Shown: in pieces, positions 23,517 through 31,387 of the stretch | Layout of the letters: each line of letters starts with the position of its first letter | Position numbering within the stretch: the stretch's first letter is position 1 | Origin: Paracoccaceae bacterium | GTDB lineage: Bacteria > Pseudomonadota > Alphaproteobacteria > Rhodobacterales > Rhodobacteraceae | Assembly: GCA_021647745.1 (NCBI GenBank) | Contig: JAKIUB010000026.1 | Location: 1-34,739 of the forward strand | Length of the DNA stretch: 34,739 nucleotides | Direction: 5' to 3' | The notes under the pieces: generated by a model | Told to the model about the DNA's origin: nothing | Database searches by the model: none | The model's input: only the letters and a program-made list of their open reading frames with translations | Program-made: the position numbers and the translations under genes

Positions 23517-24063
23517 GCAGGGCTTCAAGTAGGTATACAAGATCGTTTTTCGGGTCCGGGAGGCCTTGTTTTTGTAGGGTTTTCAGCCCGATTAGGGCAC
23601 TATAAAGCAGGCGGGCCGATTGGCTTGCCTGCGTTTTTTTTTGCCCGCAGCTCTCGAAAAGGCTGGCGGTAAAAACAAGACGTTTTAGATCTACTTCAGA
23701 AACCGCGTTGGCGATGGATGGCTCGTATCTGGCCCAGTCGCGGATGGCTGATTCGCTGGCGGAGCCGCCGTAGCGGGTATCTGGAAGCTTGGTGGAGGCA
23801 TGGGCAAGGTGGTGCAGTTTTTGCTTTGGGTTGCTGGTTCCGGCTTCGATTTGGATGATGATATCTGCCGTGGCGGCTCGTTGCCAATGCTGGATCATCG
23901 CCGATTTGAAGTCTTCTATATCTTTGAAGTGCCAGTAAAAAGAACCTTTGCTGACCTTGAGGGATTTTGCGAGTGGTTCGGCCTTTAGAGTGGAGGGCCC
24001 CTGTTGGGTGAGGGCGCGAAAACCGGTTTGTATCCAGTCGAGTCTCGAGAGCTTTTTCTTCAT
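23452..24063 (-). CDS. TetR-family transcriptional regulator
   Basis: This 203-residue protein has a TetR-type N-terminal helix-turn-helix (about residues 7-50): TGFRALTQQGPSTLKAEPLA followed by SLKVSKGSFYWHFKDIEDFK. The ligand-binding helical core follows. The ATG at 24063 is preferred over a start at 24159, which would put both operators inside the coding region. No Shine-Dalgarno site precedes it; an operator palindrome ends 4 nt upstream, so the mRNA is probably nearly leaderless. The gene runs against the GTA operon, and its last 65 nt overlap the DUF2793 gene. Its coding strand has a run of nine A at 23634-23642. The ligand is unknown. Confidence 0.9.
   Translation of the reverse strand: MKKKLSRLDWIQTGFRALTQQGPSTLKAEPLAKSLKVSKGSFYWHFKDIEDFKSAMIQHWQRAATADIIIQIEAGTSNPKQKLHHLAHASTKLPDTRYGGSASESAIRDWARYEPSIANAVSEVDLKRLVFTASLFESCGQKKTQASQSARLLYSALIGLKTLQKQGLPDPKNDLVYLLEALLKPRVAPSVPDSAPPDAPIRR
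23607..23642 (+). terminator. Intrinsic terminator of the GTA operon, inside tetR
   Basis: GCAGGCGGGCC (23607-23617) pairs with GGCTTGCCTGC (23622-23632) across a GATT loop, with two G-T wobbles, followed by G and nine T (23634-23642). It lies 91 nt after the last GTA stop codon. This is the strongest intrinsic terminator in the window. It is read on the plus strand but lies within the coding region of the opposing tetR gene. Confidence 0.88.
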
Positions 24064-24066
24064 GCC

Positions 24067-24080
24067 ATACGGTAGCGTAT
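24067..24080. promoter_or_regulatory. TetR operator 1
   Basis: ATACGGTAGCGTAT is a perfect 5-4-5 palindrome (ATACG-N4-CGTAT), the form typical of TetR-family operators. It ends 4 nt from the tetR start codon and touches a consensus TTGACA (24080-24085) reading toward the divergent membrane-protein gene. Binding here would block that promoter and the tetR start region. Confidence 0.8.
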
Positions 24081-24108
24081 TGACATGCTTTGTGCAAGCT
24101 GCAAGAAC

Positions 24109-24122
24109 ATACGAAACCGTAT
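24109..24122. promoter_or_regulatory. TetR operator 2
   Basis: ATACGAAACCGTAT repeats the ATACG-N4-CGTAT pattern; read on the other strand it is ATACGGTTTCGTAT, sharing ATACGGT with operator 1. The centres of the two sites are 42 bp apart, four helical turns, so two dimers would sit on the same face of the DNA. It covers the presumed promoter area of the tetR/membrane protein divergent pair. Confidence 0.8.
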
Positions 24123-24134
24123 GGAGGGTGGGGT

Positions 24135-24512
24135 ATGAATTTTTGGTATTTGGCGGCAACAGTGCTGACTATTGTGACAATCGGGGCGCATGTGATCGGG
24201 GGAGGGCCCGAGATACATAAGCCGGTTCTGGAAAGCGAGCTTGCGAAAGATGTCAAGGCGGTCGTGTCGGTTATATGGCATGCAATAACCGCGATACTGG
24301 TCTTAAGCGCCATCTGGATGGGCTTGGCGGCTATGGGTCGAGGTAGTGGCGCTGTGCCATATATCGCGGCGCAGTTTTTTGCTTTTTCGGGCTTGTTTAT
24401 GCTTTATGGTGCGCTTCGACTTGGCTCGCCGTTTATCTTTCCGCAAGTCTATATTTTCTTGATTTTGGGCCTTTTGGCAGGGGTCGGATATTGGCGAGGA
24501 CTACAGGTATGA
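24135..24512 (+). CDS. Small four-helix membrane protein controlled by TetR
   Basis: This 125-residue protein has four predicted membrane segments (about residues 3-23, 43-67, 74-96 and 101-122). A short loop, GGGPEIHKPVLESEL, follows the first helix, and a WHAITAILVL motif lies in the second. I do not recognise a named family with certainty; similar small membrane proteins of unknown function exist in proteobacteria. The ATG at 24135 is preceded by GGAGG with 6-nt spacing. It is divergent from tetR with the two operators between them, so it is very likely the regulator's target. About 240 nt of sequence without a convincing gene separates it from the Kef gene. Confidence 0.75.
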   Translation: MNFWYLAATVLTIVTIGAHVIGGGPEIHKPVLESELAKDVKAVVSVIWHAITAILVLSAIWMGLAAMGRGSGAVPYIAAQFFAFSGLFMLYGALRLGSPFIFPQVYIFLILGLLAGVGYWRGLQV

Positions 24513-24751
24513 TTGTGGAAGGTGCATGTTGGCGACCCTTGGCGAGACCTTCCATCAGGTTTTGGGGCTTGGGGCGGCATCTTCCGTAGAGAGGCGCTGT
24601 GCGGTGTATTTGAGCGAATATTTCAAGCGACCTCGGCAGATGCCGGGTTTGAATGTCTCCATTCCAAATCACCAATTGAAACCCGCCCTGCCTTTCGGCT
24701 ACCCTTCAGCCACACGCCTGACATGTAACGGGCGGCAATCAGGGGCGCATA

Positions 24752-26455
24752 TTGGACCAATCCTCATTCATGATCGACACACTGATCTTTCTACTTTCGG
24801 CTATCATCGTTGTGCCGTTATTCCAGCGGTTTCGTTCTAGCCCCATTCTTGGTTATCTCGCTGCCGGTATCCTGATCGGGCCAAATGCCCTCGGGTTGGT
24901 CGAGGATTCAGACACGGTCCACACCCTCGCCGAATTCGGGGTGGTGTTTTTGCTGTTCATGATTGGCCTTGAGCTTTCCTTCAGCCGCCTGCGCACGCTT
25001 GGTAAAAAGGTGTTCGGGCTAGGCTCGCTTCAGGTCGGGGTTACGGGATTGCTGATTGGCGGGGTAGTCTGGCAGCTCGGGCTGGGGCTGGAAGCCGCCG
25101 CGATCATCGGGCCGGGGCTGGCGCTTTCTTCCACCGCGTTTGTGCTTCAGCTGCTTACCGAGCGCGGCGAGCGTGCCACGCCTTACGGGTTAAGCACATT
25201 TTCCATTCTGTTGTTGCAGGATTTTGCGGTGGTGCCGCTATTGATTTTTGTCACTCTGCTTGGCAGCGAAGGCTCCTCTTTTGTCGAGGCCTTCGGCATG
25301 GCCGTGCTTAAAGGCGGGGCCGCACTACTGCTGGTGATCCTGTTTGGTCGCTACCTGCTCAAACCGCTCTACCGGATGATCGCTGCCATGCGCAGCACCG
25401 AGCTTTTTGTCTCGACCACCTTGCTGATGATCCTTGGCACCGGCTGGCTGATGACCCTGGCCGGCCTGTCGATGGAGTTGGGCGCCCTGCTTGCCGGCCT
25501 GCTGCTTTCCGAAACCGAATACCGCCACCAGATCGAAGCGGATATAAAGCCTTTTCGCGGTATCCTGCTCGGGTTGTTTTTCATGACCATCGGCATGGCG
25601 ATCGACCTTGGCTTCATCTTCGAGCAATTTTCCACCATCGCCCTGATCGTTTTGGCCCTGATGGCAGGGAAAATCATCGTCACTACCCTGCTTTGCCTGC
25701 TGGTTCGCCTGCCCGCCGATACCGCCATTCGCACCGGTTTTGCGCTCTCGCAGGGCGGCGAATTCGGCTTTGTGCTTTTTGGCGCCGCGTTGGCGCTCGG
25801 CCTGCTGCCGGAAGATGTTGCACAAATCCTGATGGCGGTGATCACCCTCAGCATGATCGCCACACCGCTGATGTTCTTTTTGGGCAAAAAGCTGGCCTGC
25901 TGGCTGCAAAACCGCAAACAAGACCCCCGCCAGCCCATTGATCCGGAACTGGCTGAAACCGACCGCCCCGTGCTGATCGCCGGCTTTGGCCGCGTTGGCC
26001 AGACCGTGGCGCGGGTGCTTTCGGAGGCCGGCATCTCTTATGTCGCGCTTGATCTTGACCAAAACAGGGTCGCCGCATGTCGCGCCAAGGGCATGCCGGT
26101 GTTTTATGGCGATGCCAACCAGATCGAGGTTCTCAAAGCCGCTGGTGCTGATCAGGCAAGCACCGCCGTGATCACCCTTGATATCCCCGAAGCCGCCAGC
26201 CATGTGGTAAGGGCCTTGCGCAAAAACGGCTCCGAGCTGCCTATCTATGTTCGCGCCCGCGACCGGCGCCATATGGCAATACTCGAACAGGCGGGCGCCA
26301 GTGTTGTGGTCTCCGAAGCCGCCGAATTCAGCCTTCAGCTCGGCAGTATCCTGCTGACATCGCTGGAGGTCAGCGCAGACGAGGTCGCGAGCATCATCCA
26401 GTCTCATCGGGAAGAAGAATACAAACGCCTCGGAGATATCGTAGAGGGCGAGTGA
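24752..26455 (+). CDS. Kef-type K+/H+ antiporter with RCK domain
   Basis: This 567-residue protein combines an N-terminal monovalent cation:proton antiporter (CPA2) domain of about 12 membrane segments with a C-terminal RCK/TrkA-N domain. It matches KefB/KefC-type glutathione-gated potassium efflux systems that protect against electrophiles. GYLAAGILIGPNALGLV is near the start. The later transport helices show GFALSQGGEFGFVLFGAAL. The RCK domain begins VLIAGFGRVGQTVARVLSEA and contains YGDANQIEVLKAAGADQA. A TTG at 24752 is used because AGGGG lies 6 nt upstream and no such site precedes the ATG at 24770. It converges with the SulP gene, with only 6 nt between them. Confidence 0.9.
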   Translation: MDQSSFMIDTLIFLLSAIIVVPLFQRFRSSPILGYLAAGILIGPNALGLVEDSDTVHTLAEFGVVFLLFMIGLELSFSRLRTLGKKVFGLGSLQVGVTGLLIGGVVWQLGLGLEAAAIIGPGLALSSTAFVLQLLTERGERATPYGLSTFSILLLQDFAVVPLLIFVTLLGSEGSSFVEAFGMAVLKGGAALLLVILFGRYLLKPLYRMIAAMRSTELFVSTTLLMILGTGWLMTLAGLSMELGALLAGLLLSETEYRHQIEADIKPFRGILLGLFFMTIGMAIDLGFIFEQFSTIALIVLALMAGKIIVTTLLCLLVRLPADTAIRTGFALSQGGEFGFVLFGAALALGLLPEDVAQILMAVITLSMIATPLMFFLGKKLACWLQNRKQDPRQPIDPELAETDRPVLIAGFGRVGQTVARVLSEAGISYVALDLDQNRVAACRAKGMPVFYGDANQIEVLKAAGADQASTAVITLDIPEAASHVVRALRKNGSELPIYVRARDRRHMAILEQAGASVVVSEAAEFSLQLGSILLTSLEVSADEVASIIQSHREEEYKRLGDIVEGE

Positions 26456-26461
26456 GCGCGC

Positions 26462-28081
26462 TTAATGCTCGGCGCCGAGCCGGCCGGTTTTTATATCGTA
26501 ATCCACGGCCACACGGTAACGCGGGTCGTCATCCGTATTGACCATCAGCTGGCCGGCGGTGCTCAGCAGCTTATGGCAATCCGGCGTCAGATGGCGCAGC
26601 TGTAGCCGCTTGCCCGCCGCCTGATACTTGGCCGCCACCGCTTCAATCGCTTGCAGGGCCGAGTGGTCCACCACCCTTGAACCCATAAAATCAAGGATTA
26701 CGGTTTCGGGGTCTTCTTCAGGTTTGAACAGCTCGATAAAGCTGCCGGCGGAGCCAAAAAACAATGGTCCCTCTATCTCGTAAACCCGCGCGCCGATCTC
26801 GCTCTCGGAGGGGCGCACCCGCGCATGGATCCGCGAGGCGGCATTCCACGAATAGACCAGCGCCGAAACGATCACCCCGACAATAACCGCCACCGCGAGA
26901 TCTGCGGCCACCGTCACTGCTGTCACCAGCAAAATCACCAGCGCATCAGAGCGCGGCACCCGTCGCAAAATCTTGAAGCTCTGCCAGGCGAAGGTGCCGA
27001 TCACCACCATAAACATCACCCCGACCAGCGCCGCCAGCGGAATAAGCTCGATCAACGAGCTGGCAAATAGTATGAACGCCAGCAAAAACAGCGCCGCCGC
27101 CGTGGCCGATATCCGCGTGCGGCCGCCTGATTTGACGTTGATCATTGATTGCCCGATCATCGCACAGCCCCCCATGCCGCCAAAAAAGCCGGTCACCACA
27201 TTGGCCGCCCCTTGCGCAAGGCTCTCTTTGGTTGCGCCCCCGGTCTTGTTGGTCATCGTGCCGACCAGATTGAGGGTCAGCAGGCTTTCGATCAGGCCAA
27301 TGGCCGCCAGAATAAACGCATAGGGAAAAATGATTTTCAGGGTTTCAAAGGTAAATGGCACTTGCGGAATCGCGAACTCCGGCAAACCGCCCTTGATAGA
27401 AGCCATATCTCCAACATTAGGTACCGGAATGTTCAATACAATCACCAAGGTTGCAATGATACCGATCGCCATCAGCGGCGCAGGCACCAGCTTGGTGATT
27501 TTGGGAGAGAGCCAGATGATCGCCATCGTTCCCATCACCAAACCAAGTGTTAGCCACAGGGTCGAACCACTCATCCAGACCTTCTCGCCATTGTCCCCCA
27601 CGACCTTAAACTGCTCCATCTGCGCCAGAAAGATCACAATCGCCAAGCCATTTACAAAGCCGAGCATGACCGGATGCGGCACCATGCGAATAAATTTCGC
27701 CAGCCGAAACACTCCGGCCAAGAGCTGCAATACCCCCATCAGAACCACGGTCGCAAACAAATATTGCACCCCGTGCTGCGCCACCAGCGCCACCATCACC
27801 ACTGCCAAAGCGCCTGTCGCTCCCGAGATCATCCCCGGCCGCCCCCCAAACAGTGCCGTAATCAGCCCGACGATAAAAGCCGCATAAAGCCCGACCAGCG
27901 GGTCTACCCCGGCAACAAAAGCAAAGGCCACCGCCTCGGGCACCAGCGCCAGCGCCACCGTCAGCCCTGCCAGCAGCTCAATACGCCAGCGAGACAGGCT
28001 TAGCCGCTCGCCACCACCGCGCTTGCTCACAAGCTTGCGGGCAAAATCGGAAAGGGTCGTGGGGCGTTGTGTATGGGGCAT
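26462..28081 (-). CDS. SulP family anion transporter with STAS domain
   Basis: This 539-residue protein is a SulP/SLC26 family transporter of sulfate, bicarbonate or other anions. The membrane domain (about residues 30-420) includes LALVPEAVAFAFVAGVDPLV and the GLIESLLTLNLVGTMTN region followed by GFFGGMGGCAMIGQS, the family's signature. The cytoplasmic C-terminal STAS domain (about 440-535) has VILDFMGSRVVDHSALQAIE. The ATG at 28081 gives the usual N-terminus; a longer TTG start at 28123 lacks a ribosome binding site. It follows the thiamine pyrophosphokinase gene on the same strand, possibly in one transcript. Substrate cannot be inferred. A GC-rich palindrome (26467-26480) followed by T5 near its stop might terminate the opposing Kef transcript. 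Confidence 0.9.
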   Translation of the reverse strand: MPHTQRPTTLSDFARKLVSKRGGGERLSLSRWRIELLAGLTVALALVPEAVAFAFVAGVDPLVGLYAAFIVGLITALFGGRPGMISGATGALAVVMVALVAQHGVQYLFATVVLMGVLQLLAGVFRLAKFIRMVPHPVMLGFVNGLAIVIFLAQMEQFKVVGDNGEKVWMSGSTLWLTLGLVMGTMAIIWLSPKITKLVPAPLMAIGIIATLVIVLNIPVPNVGDMASIKGGLPEFAIPQVPFTFETLKIIFPYAFILAAIGLIESLLTLNLVGTMTNKTGGATKESLAQGAANVVTGFFGGMGGCAMIGQSMINVKSGGRTRISATAAALFLLAFILFASSLIELIPLAALVGVMFMVVIGTFAWQSFKILRRVPRSDALVILLVTAVTVAADLAVAVIVGVIVSALVYSWNAASRIHARVRPSESEIGARVYEIEGPLFFGSAGSFIELFKPEEDPETVILDFMGSRVVDHSALQAIEAVAAKYQAAGKRLQLRHLTPDCHKLLSTAGQLMVNTDDDPRYRVAVDYDIKTGRLGAEH

Positions 28082-28133
28082 ACGCTGGCTTTCAATAGAT
28101 AAGCGCCAGCCAATACAGCACAAAGTTTAAAAA

Positions 28134-28796
28134 CTAAAGGGCTTTAGTGTCGCTGCCCAGGGCCGCCACCACCAGCGGCAAAAACCGTCGGGGCAGGATC
28201 ACCAATAGGGCGCCCCGAGTGGTTTTGATTACCTGCTGCGGTGCGTCTGTAATATTGGAGGTGCCAATTTTGCCTGCTGGCGCCATTTCCAACCCAGCAA
28301 GAGGATAGGCCAAGCCCGTTGAGTGCAAGCCAGAAACCGCCTCCATCGGGAAAAACGATATCCGGGCGCCGACCGGCAACGTCAATTCAAGCCGCCCCGG
28401 GCAGCAAAAAACAAGATCCTCCTCGCCAAGCAACACAACGGGTTTCTGCCCGAATTTGGCGAGTGCATTTATAGCAGCCAGCTCATGGTCCAGCCGCCCG
28501 CCCAGAAAGCCTACCCCGAGGATGAGTGGCGCTTTGATCAGATCAAGGCATTTTTCAAAATCGGTCGTCTGCTGGCCGGAGTCATAATGATAGCTTCCAG
28601 CCAGCTTGTGCAGGCTTTCCGGCGAAATGGAATCCCGATCACCGATCGCACCGGCCAGGGAAAGCCCGAAGCGCAGCGCCGTATCCGCCCCGCCATCAGC
28701 TGCAACCACAGGGCCACAATACCCTTTGGCCTGCACCATCACCCCCCGCGCCAACGGCCCGCCACCAACCAGCATCACCGGTTGATCAAACTTCAT
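28134..28796 (-). CDS. thiN: Thiamine pyrophosphokinase
   Basis: The enzyme makes thiamine diphosphate from thiamine using ATP. The 220-residue protein shows the family motifs: VMLVGGGPLARGVM, VVAADGGADTALRFG (DGGAD at 34-38), GDRDS at 52-56, TTDFEKCLDL and GGRLDHELAAIN, followed by the beta-rich substrate domain ending in LVILP. The ATG at 28796 is well supported: it forms an ATGA junction with the DUF2842 stop. A longer frame to 28988 is antisense to that gene and is rejected. It is translationally coupled to the DUF2842 gene, downstream of purA. Confidence 0.9.
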   Translation of the reverse strand: MKFDQPVMLVGGGPLARGVMVQAKGYCGPVVAADGGADTALRFGLSLAGAIGDRDSISPESLHKLAGSYHYDSGQQTTDFEKCLDLIKAPLILGVGFLGGRLDHELAAINALAKFGQKPVVLLGEEDLVFCCPGRLELTLPVGARISFFPMEAVSGLHSTGLAYPLAGLEMAPAGKIGTSNITDAPQQVIKTTRGALLVILPRRFLPLVVAALGSDTKAL

Positions 28797-29017
28797 TCTT
28801 CCGGCGCGTCCGGGTCCGGCTTGCCAACGCCCAGAAAAACAAACTTGAACGGCAATATCCACGCCACCCCGAGAAAGACATAAACTACCAGCTCGATGAA
28901 AAACGGCAAACGCTCGATCAGGCTCATCACCCACCACACGAATCCGATATAAGCCGGCATTCCCACCAGCAAAATAAACAACGACCACCGCCGCCGCGCT
29001 TTATAAGACAGCGCCAT
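28793..29017 (-). CDS. DUF2842 family membrane protein
   Basis: This 74-residue protein matches DUF2842, a small alphaproteobacterial membrane protein family of unknown function. It begins MALSYKARRRW, has two membrane helices (about 12-31 and 39-60) and ends with the family's FKFVFLGVGKPDPDAPEE. A GAGAGGAAAC site precedes the ATG. Its stop codon overlaps the thiN start (ATGA). It lies 79 nt downstream of purA on the same strand and is likely in that operon. Confidence 0.88.
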   Translation of the reverse strand: MALSYKARRRWSLFILLVGMPAYIGFVWWVMSLIERLPFFIELVVYVFLGVAWILPFKFVFLGVGKPDPDAPEE

Positions 29018-29096
29018 TTAGTTTCCTCTCCCCGGTTTTACGCCTGCAAGATTTATCATAAAACCCACCACGCCAATGCCGCCCCGCCGTGCCGTA

Positions 29097-30389
29097 CTAG
29101 TCCGCAAACGGATCTGTCACCAATATCGTATCTTCGCGCTCGGGCGAAGTCGAAAGCATGGCCACAGGGCAATCGATCAGCTCTTCCACGCGGCGCACAT
29201 ATTTAATCGCTTCGGCGGGCAAATCATTCCAGCTCCGCGCCCCGACCGTGCTGTCAGACCAGCCTTTCATGGTTTCGTAAACCGGCACCACCCGTGCCTG
29301 CTGGTCGGCCGCCGTTGGCAGATAATCCAGCCGCTTGCCGTCCAGCTCGTAGGCTACGCAAATTTTCAACTCTTTCAGACCATCCAGCACATCAAGCTTG
29401 GTAAAGGCAATACCGTTCACGCCATTGATGGCGCAAGTTTGCCGAACCAGAACCGCATCAAACCAGCCACAACGACGCGAACGTCCCGTAACGGTGCCTT
29501 TTTCACGACCCACAGTTGCCAGATGTTCACCAACCGCATCATTCAGCTCGCACGCAAATGGCCCTTCGCCGACCCGTGTGGTATAGGCCTTTACAATCCC
29601 CAGCACAAAATCAATCGCCCCCGGCCCCATGCCGGTGCCGCTAGCGGCCATGCCGGCGGTGGTGGTGGAGGAGGTCACAAACGGATAGGTGCCAAAATCC
29701 ACATCCAGCAGCGAGCCTTGCGCGCCTTCAAATAAAATGCGTTTTCCGGCTTTGCGCTTTTCGTTCAGCACTCTCCATACCGGCGCCGCATAAGGCAGCA
29801 CGCTTGGCGCGATTTCCAGCAATTTGGCCTTTAGATCATCCGCGTCTATCTCCTCCAGCCCCAGCCCGCTGCGCAGGGCATTATGGTGGGTCAGCAGACG
29901 CGAGATACGCAGATCGAGGGTTTTTTCATCCGCCAGATCGGCGACACGAATGGCCCGCCTCCCTACCTTGTCCTCATAAGCCGGCCCGATGCCGCGCCCG
30001 GTGGTGCCGATTTTTGCAATGGTGTTGACCTGCTCGCGAGCACGGTCCAGCTCGCCGTGGATCGGCAGGATAAGCGATGTGTTTTCGGCAATCATCAGCA
30101 CATCGGGCGATATTTCCACCCCCTGCGCCGAAAGCTTTTCAATTTCTTCGCCCAGCGCCCACGGGTCCAGCACTACGCCATTGCCAATGACCGAAAGCTT
30201 GCCGCCGCGCACAATACCGCTCGGCAACAGGCTGAGCTTATAGACCTTGCCGTTTATCACCAAGGTATGGCCCGCATTATGCCCGCCCTGAAAGCGCGCA
30301 ATCACATCGGCGCGCTCAGACAGCCAATCCACAATCTTACCCTTGCCCTCGTCGCCCCATTGCGCGCCGACTACAACTACATTGGCCAT
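29097..30389 (-). CDS. purA: Adenylosuccinate synthetase
   Basis: PurA makes adenylosuccinate from IMP, aspartate and GTP, the first committed step to AMP. The 430-residue protein, of normal length, starts MANVVVVGAQWGDEGKGK. It contains RFQGGHNAGHTLV, the GTTGRGIGPAYEDKVGRR segment, FEGAQGSLLDVDFGTYPF and the VTGRSRRCGWFDAVL motif. The ATG at 30389 follows AGGGG; the upstream frame to 30461 is non-coding leader. It is divergent from the XRE gene and first in a minus-strand series with the DUF2842, thiN and SulP genes. Confidence 0.97.
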   Translation of the reverse strand: MANVVVVGAQWGDEGKGKIVDWLSERADVIARFQGGHNAGHTLVINGKVYKLSLLPSGIVRGGKLSVIGNGVVLDPWALGEEIEKLSAQGVEISPDVLMIAENTSLILPIHGELDRAREQVNTIAKIGTTGRGIGPAYEDKVGRRAIRVADLADEKTLDLRISRLLTHHNALRSGLGLEEIDADDLKAKLLEIAPSVLPYAAPVWRVLNEKRKAGKRILFEGAQGSLLDVDFGTYPFVTSSTTTAGMAASGTGMGPGAIDFVLGIVKAYTTRVGEGPFACELNDAVGEHLATVGREKGTVTGRSRRCGWFDAVLVRQTCAINGVNGIAFTKLDVLDGLKELKICVAYELDGKRLDYLPTAADQQARVVPVYETMKGWSDSTVGARSWNDLPAEAIKYVRRVEELIDCPVAMLSTSPEREDTILVTDPFAD

Positions 30390-30576
30390 CTCATGCCCCT
30401 TGGTTAGGAAGTTACGGGTGGGGTATACAGAGCCACGCCAAAAAGGGGAAGCCCAAAGCACTGCTGGCGGGTTGCTGGCGGGTGAAATTGCCCTTGTGTC
30501 GCGCCCGTGTCGTGGGCAAGGTAATCAGGCGGGCCTAGGTTGATTGGGCAAAGCAACGCGAAATACAGGAAACGCC

Positions 30577-31122
30577 ATGATTATCCGCAAACTCAGACTC
30601 GACCGGGGATGGTCCCAAGAGCAGCTCGCCGAAATATCCGGCGTCAGCACCCGCACCATCCAGCGGATCGAGCGCGGTAAAAAGGCCAGTCTTGAATCTC
30701 TCAAATGCCTTGCAGCGGTTTTTGAAACCGAAATCAACCAACTGCAAGAGGATAAAGCCATGACCGATGAAACCCTTTCCCCCGAAGACCGCGCCGCGCT
30801 CGCCAAGGTAAAAGAGTGGATGAGGTATGATGATGACGGCTATATAATAGACCCGTCTTTAAGCAGAGATGAGCGCGAAGCACTGGAATATGTGCGCGAT
30901 ATCAAAGGGTTTTACGGAAACCTTCTTTGGTACCTTGCCATCATGGCGCTTTTGCTGGCCATTAATCTGTTTCAAAACCCAGGCTATCTATGGGTGATCT
31001 GGCCTGCGCTTGGCTGGGGCATTGGAGTGCTGTTTCACGGCCTTGGTGTATTCGAGATATTCTCGCCTTTCGGGCCGGAATGGGAAAAAAAGCAGATGCA
31101 AAAGCGCCTGCGTAAAAAGTAG
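30577..31122 (+). CDS. XRE-type HTH regulator fused to a 2TM membrane domain
   Basis: This 181-residue protein has an N-terminal XRE-type helix-turn-helix (about residues 1-55: LDRGWSQEQLAEISGVSTRT followed by IQRIERGKKAS) joined to a C-terminal '2TM' domain. The latter begins ALEYVRDIKGFYGNLLWYLA, then has two hydrophobic segments including LWVIWPALGWGIGVLFHGLG, and a basic tail. The architecture suggests a membrane-anchored DNA-binding protein that might sense the membrane, though the signal is unknown. The ATG at 30577 follows AGGA at 7-nt spacing; the longer frame from 30544 has no better site. A GCGGGG/CCCCGC hairpin abuts the stop codon. Confidence 0.85.
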   Translation: MIIRKLRLDRGWSQEQLAEISGVSTRTIQRIERGKKASLESLKCLAAVFETEINQLQEDKAMTDETLSPEDRAALAKVKEWMRYDDDGYIIDPSLSRDEREALEYVRDIKGFYGNLLWYLAIMALLLAINLFQNPGYLWVIWPALGWGIGVLFHGLGVFEIFSPFGPEWEKKQMQKRLRKK

Positions 31123-31137
31123 CGGGGACAACCCCGC
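31122..31137 (+). terminator. Short GC hairpin after the XRE gene
   Basis: GCGGGG (31122-31127) pairs perfectly with CCCCGC (31132-31137) across ACAA, overlapping the TAG stop of the XRE/2TM gene. No T-tract follows, so it is only a possible terminator or mRNA-end stabiliser. The remaining 250 nt to cysE show no gene. Confidence 0.4.
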
Positions 31138-31387
31138 CATGCACAGAGCCGGCATGCTTGTTGAACACACGCCCGATCCCGCCCGGTGCCAAAGTTCGCT
31201 TCTCTGAAGGTGGCTTAATCCGGGGGGACCTGCTCCGGGCATTTCATCTCTATCCATTGCGAACATCAAATATCAGATGCTGCCATGGCTGATTGAATGC
31301 CCCAGTTTCAACTTTTTTCTTGAATTTATGTTGTTATGCTACGATCTATAGTCTCGAATACCAAGCGAATAGCGGTGGAGTATGTTT

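Noticed and set aside
24526..24840. Open frame between the small membrane protein and the Kef gene
   Set aside because: Overlaps the Kef start, lacks any recognisable motif and has an implausible sequence; possibly a decayed fragment, not supportable as a gene.
25325..26407. Long minus-strand open frame (360 aa) opposite the Kef gene
   Set aside because: Antisense to a conserved transporter with intact domains; unnatural Gln/His/Lys composition.
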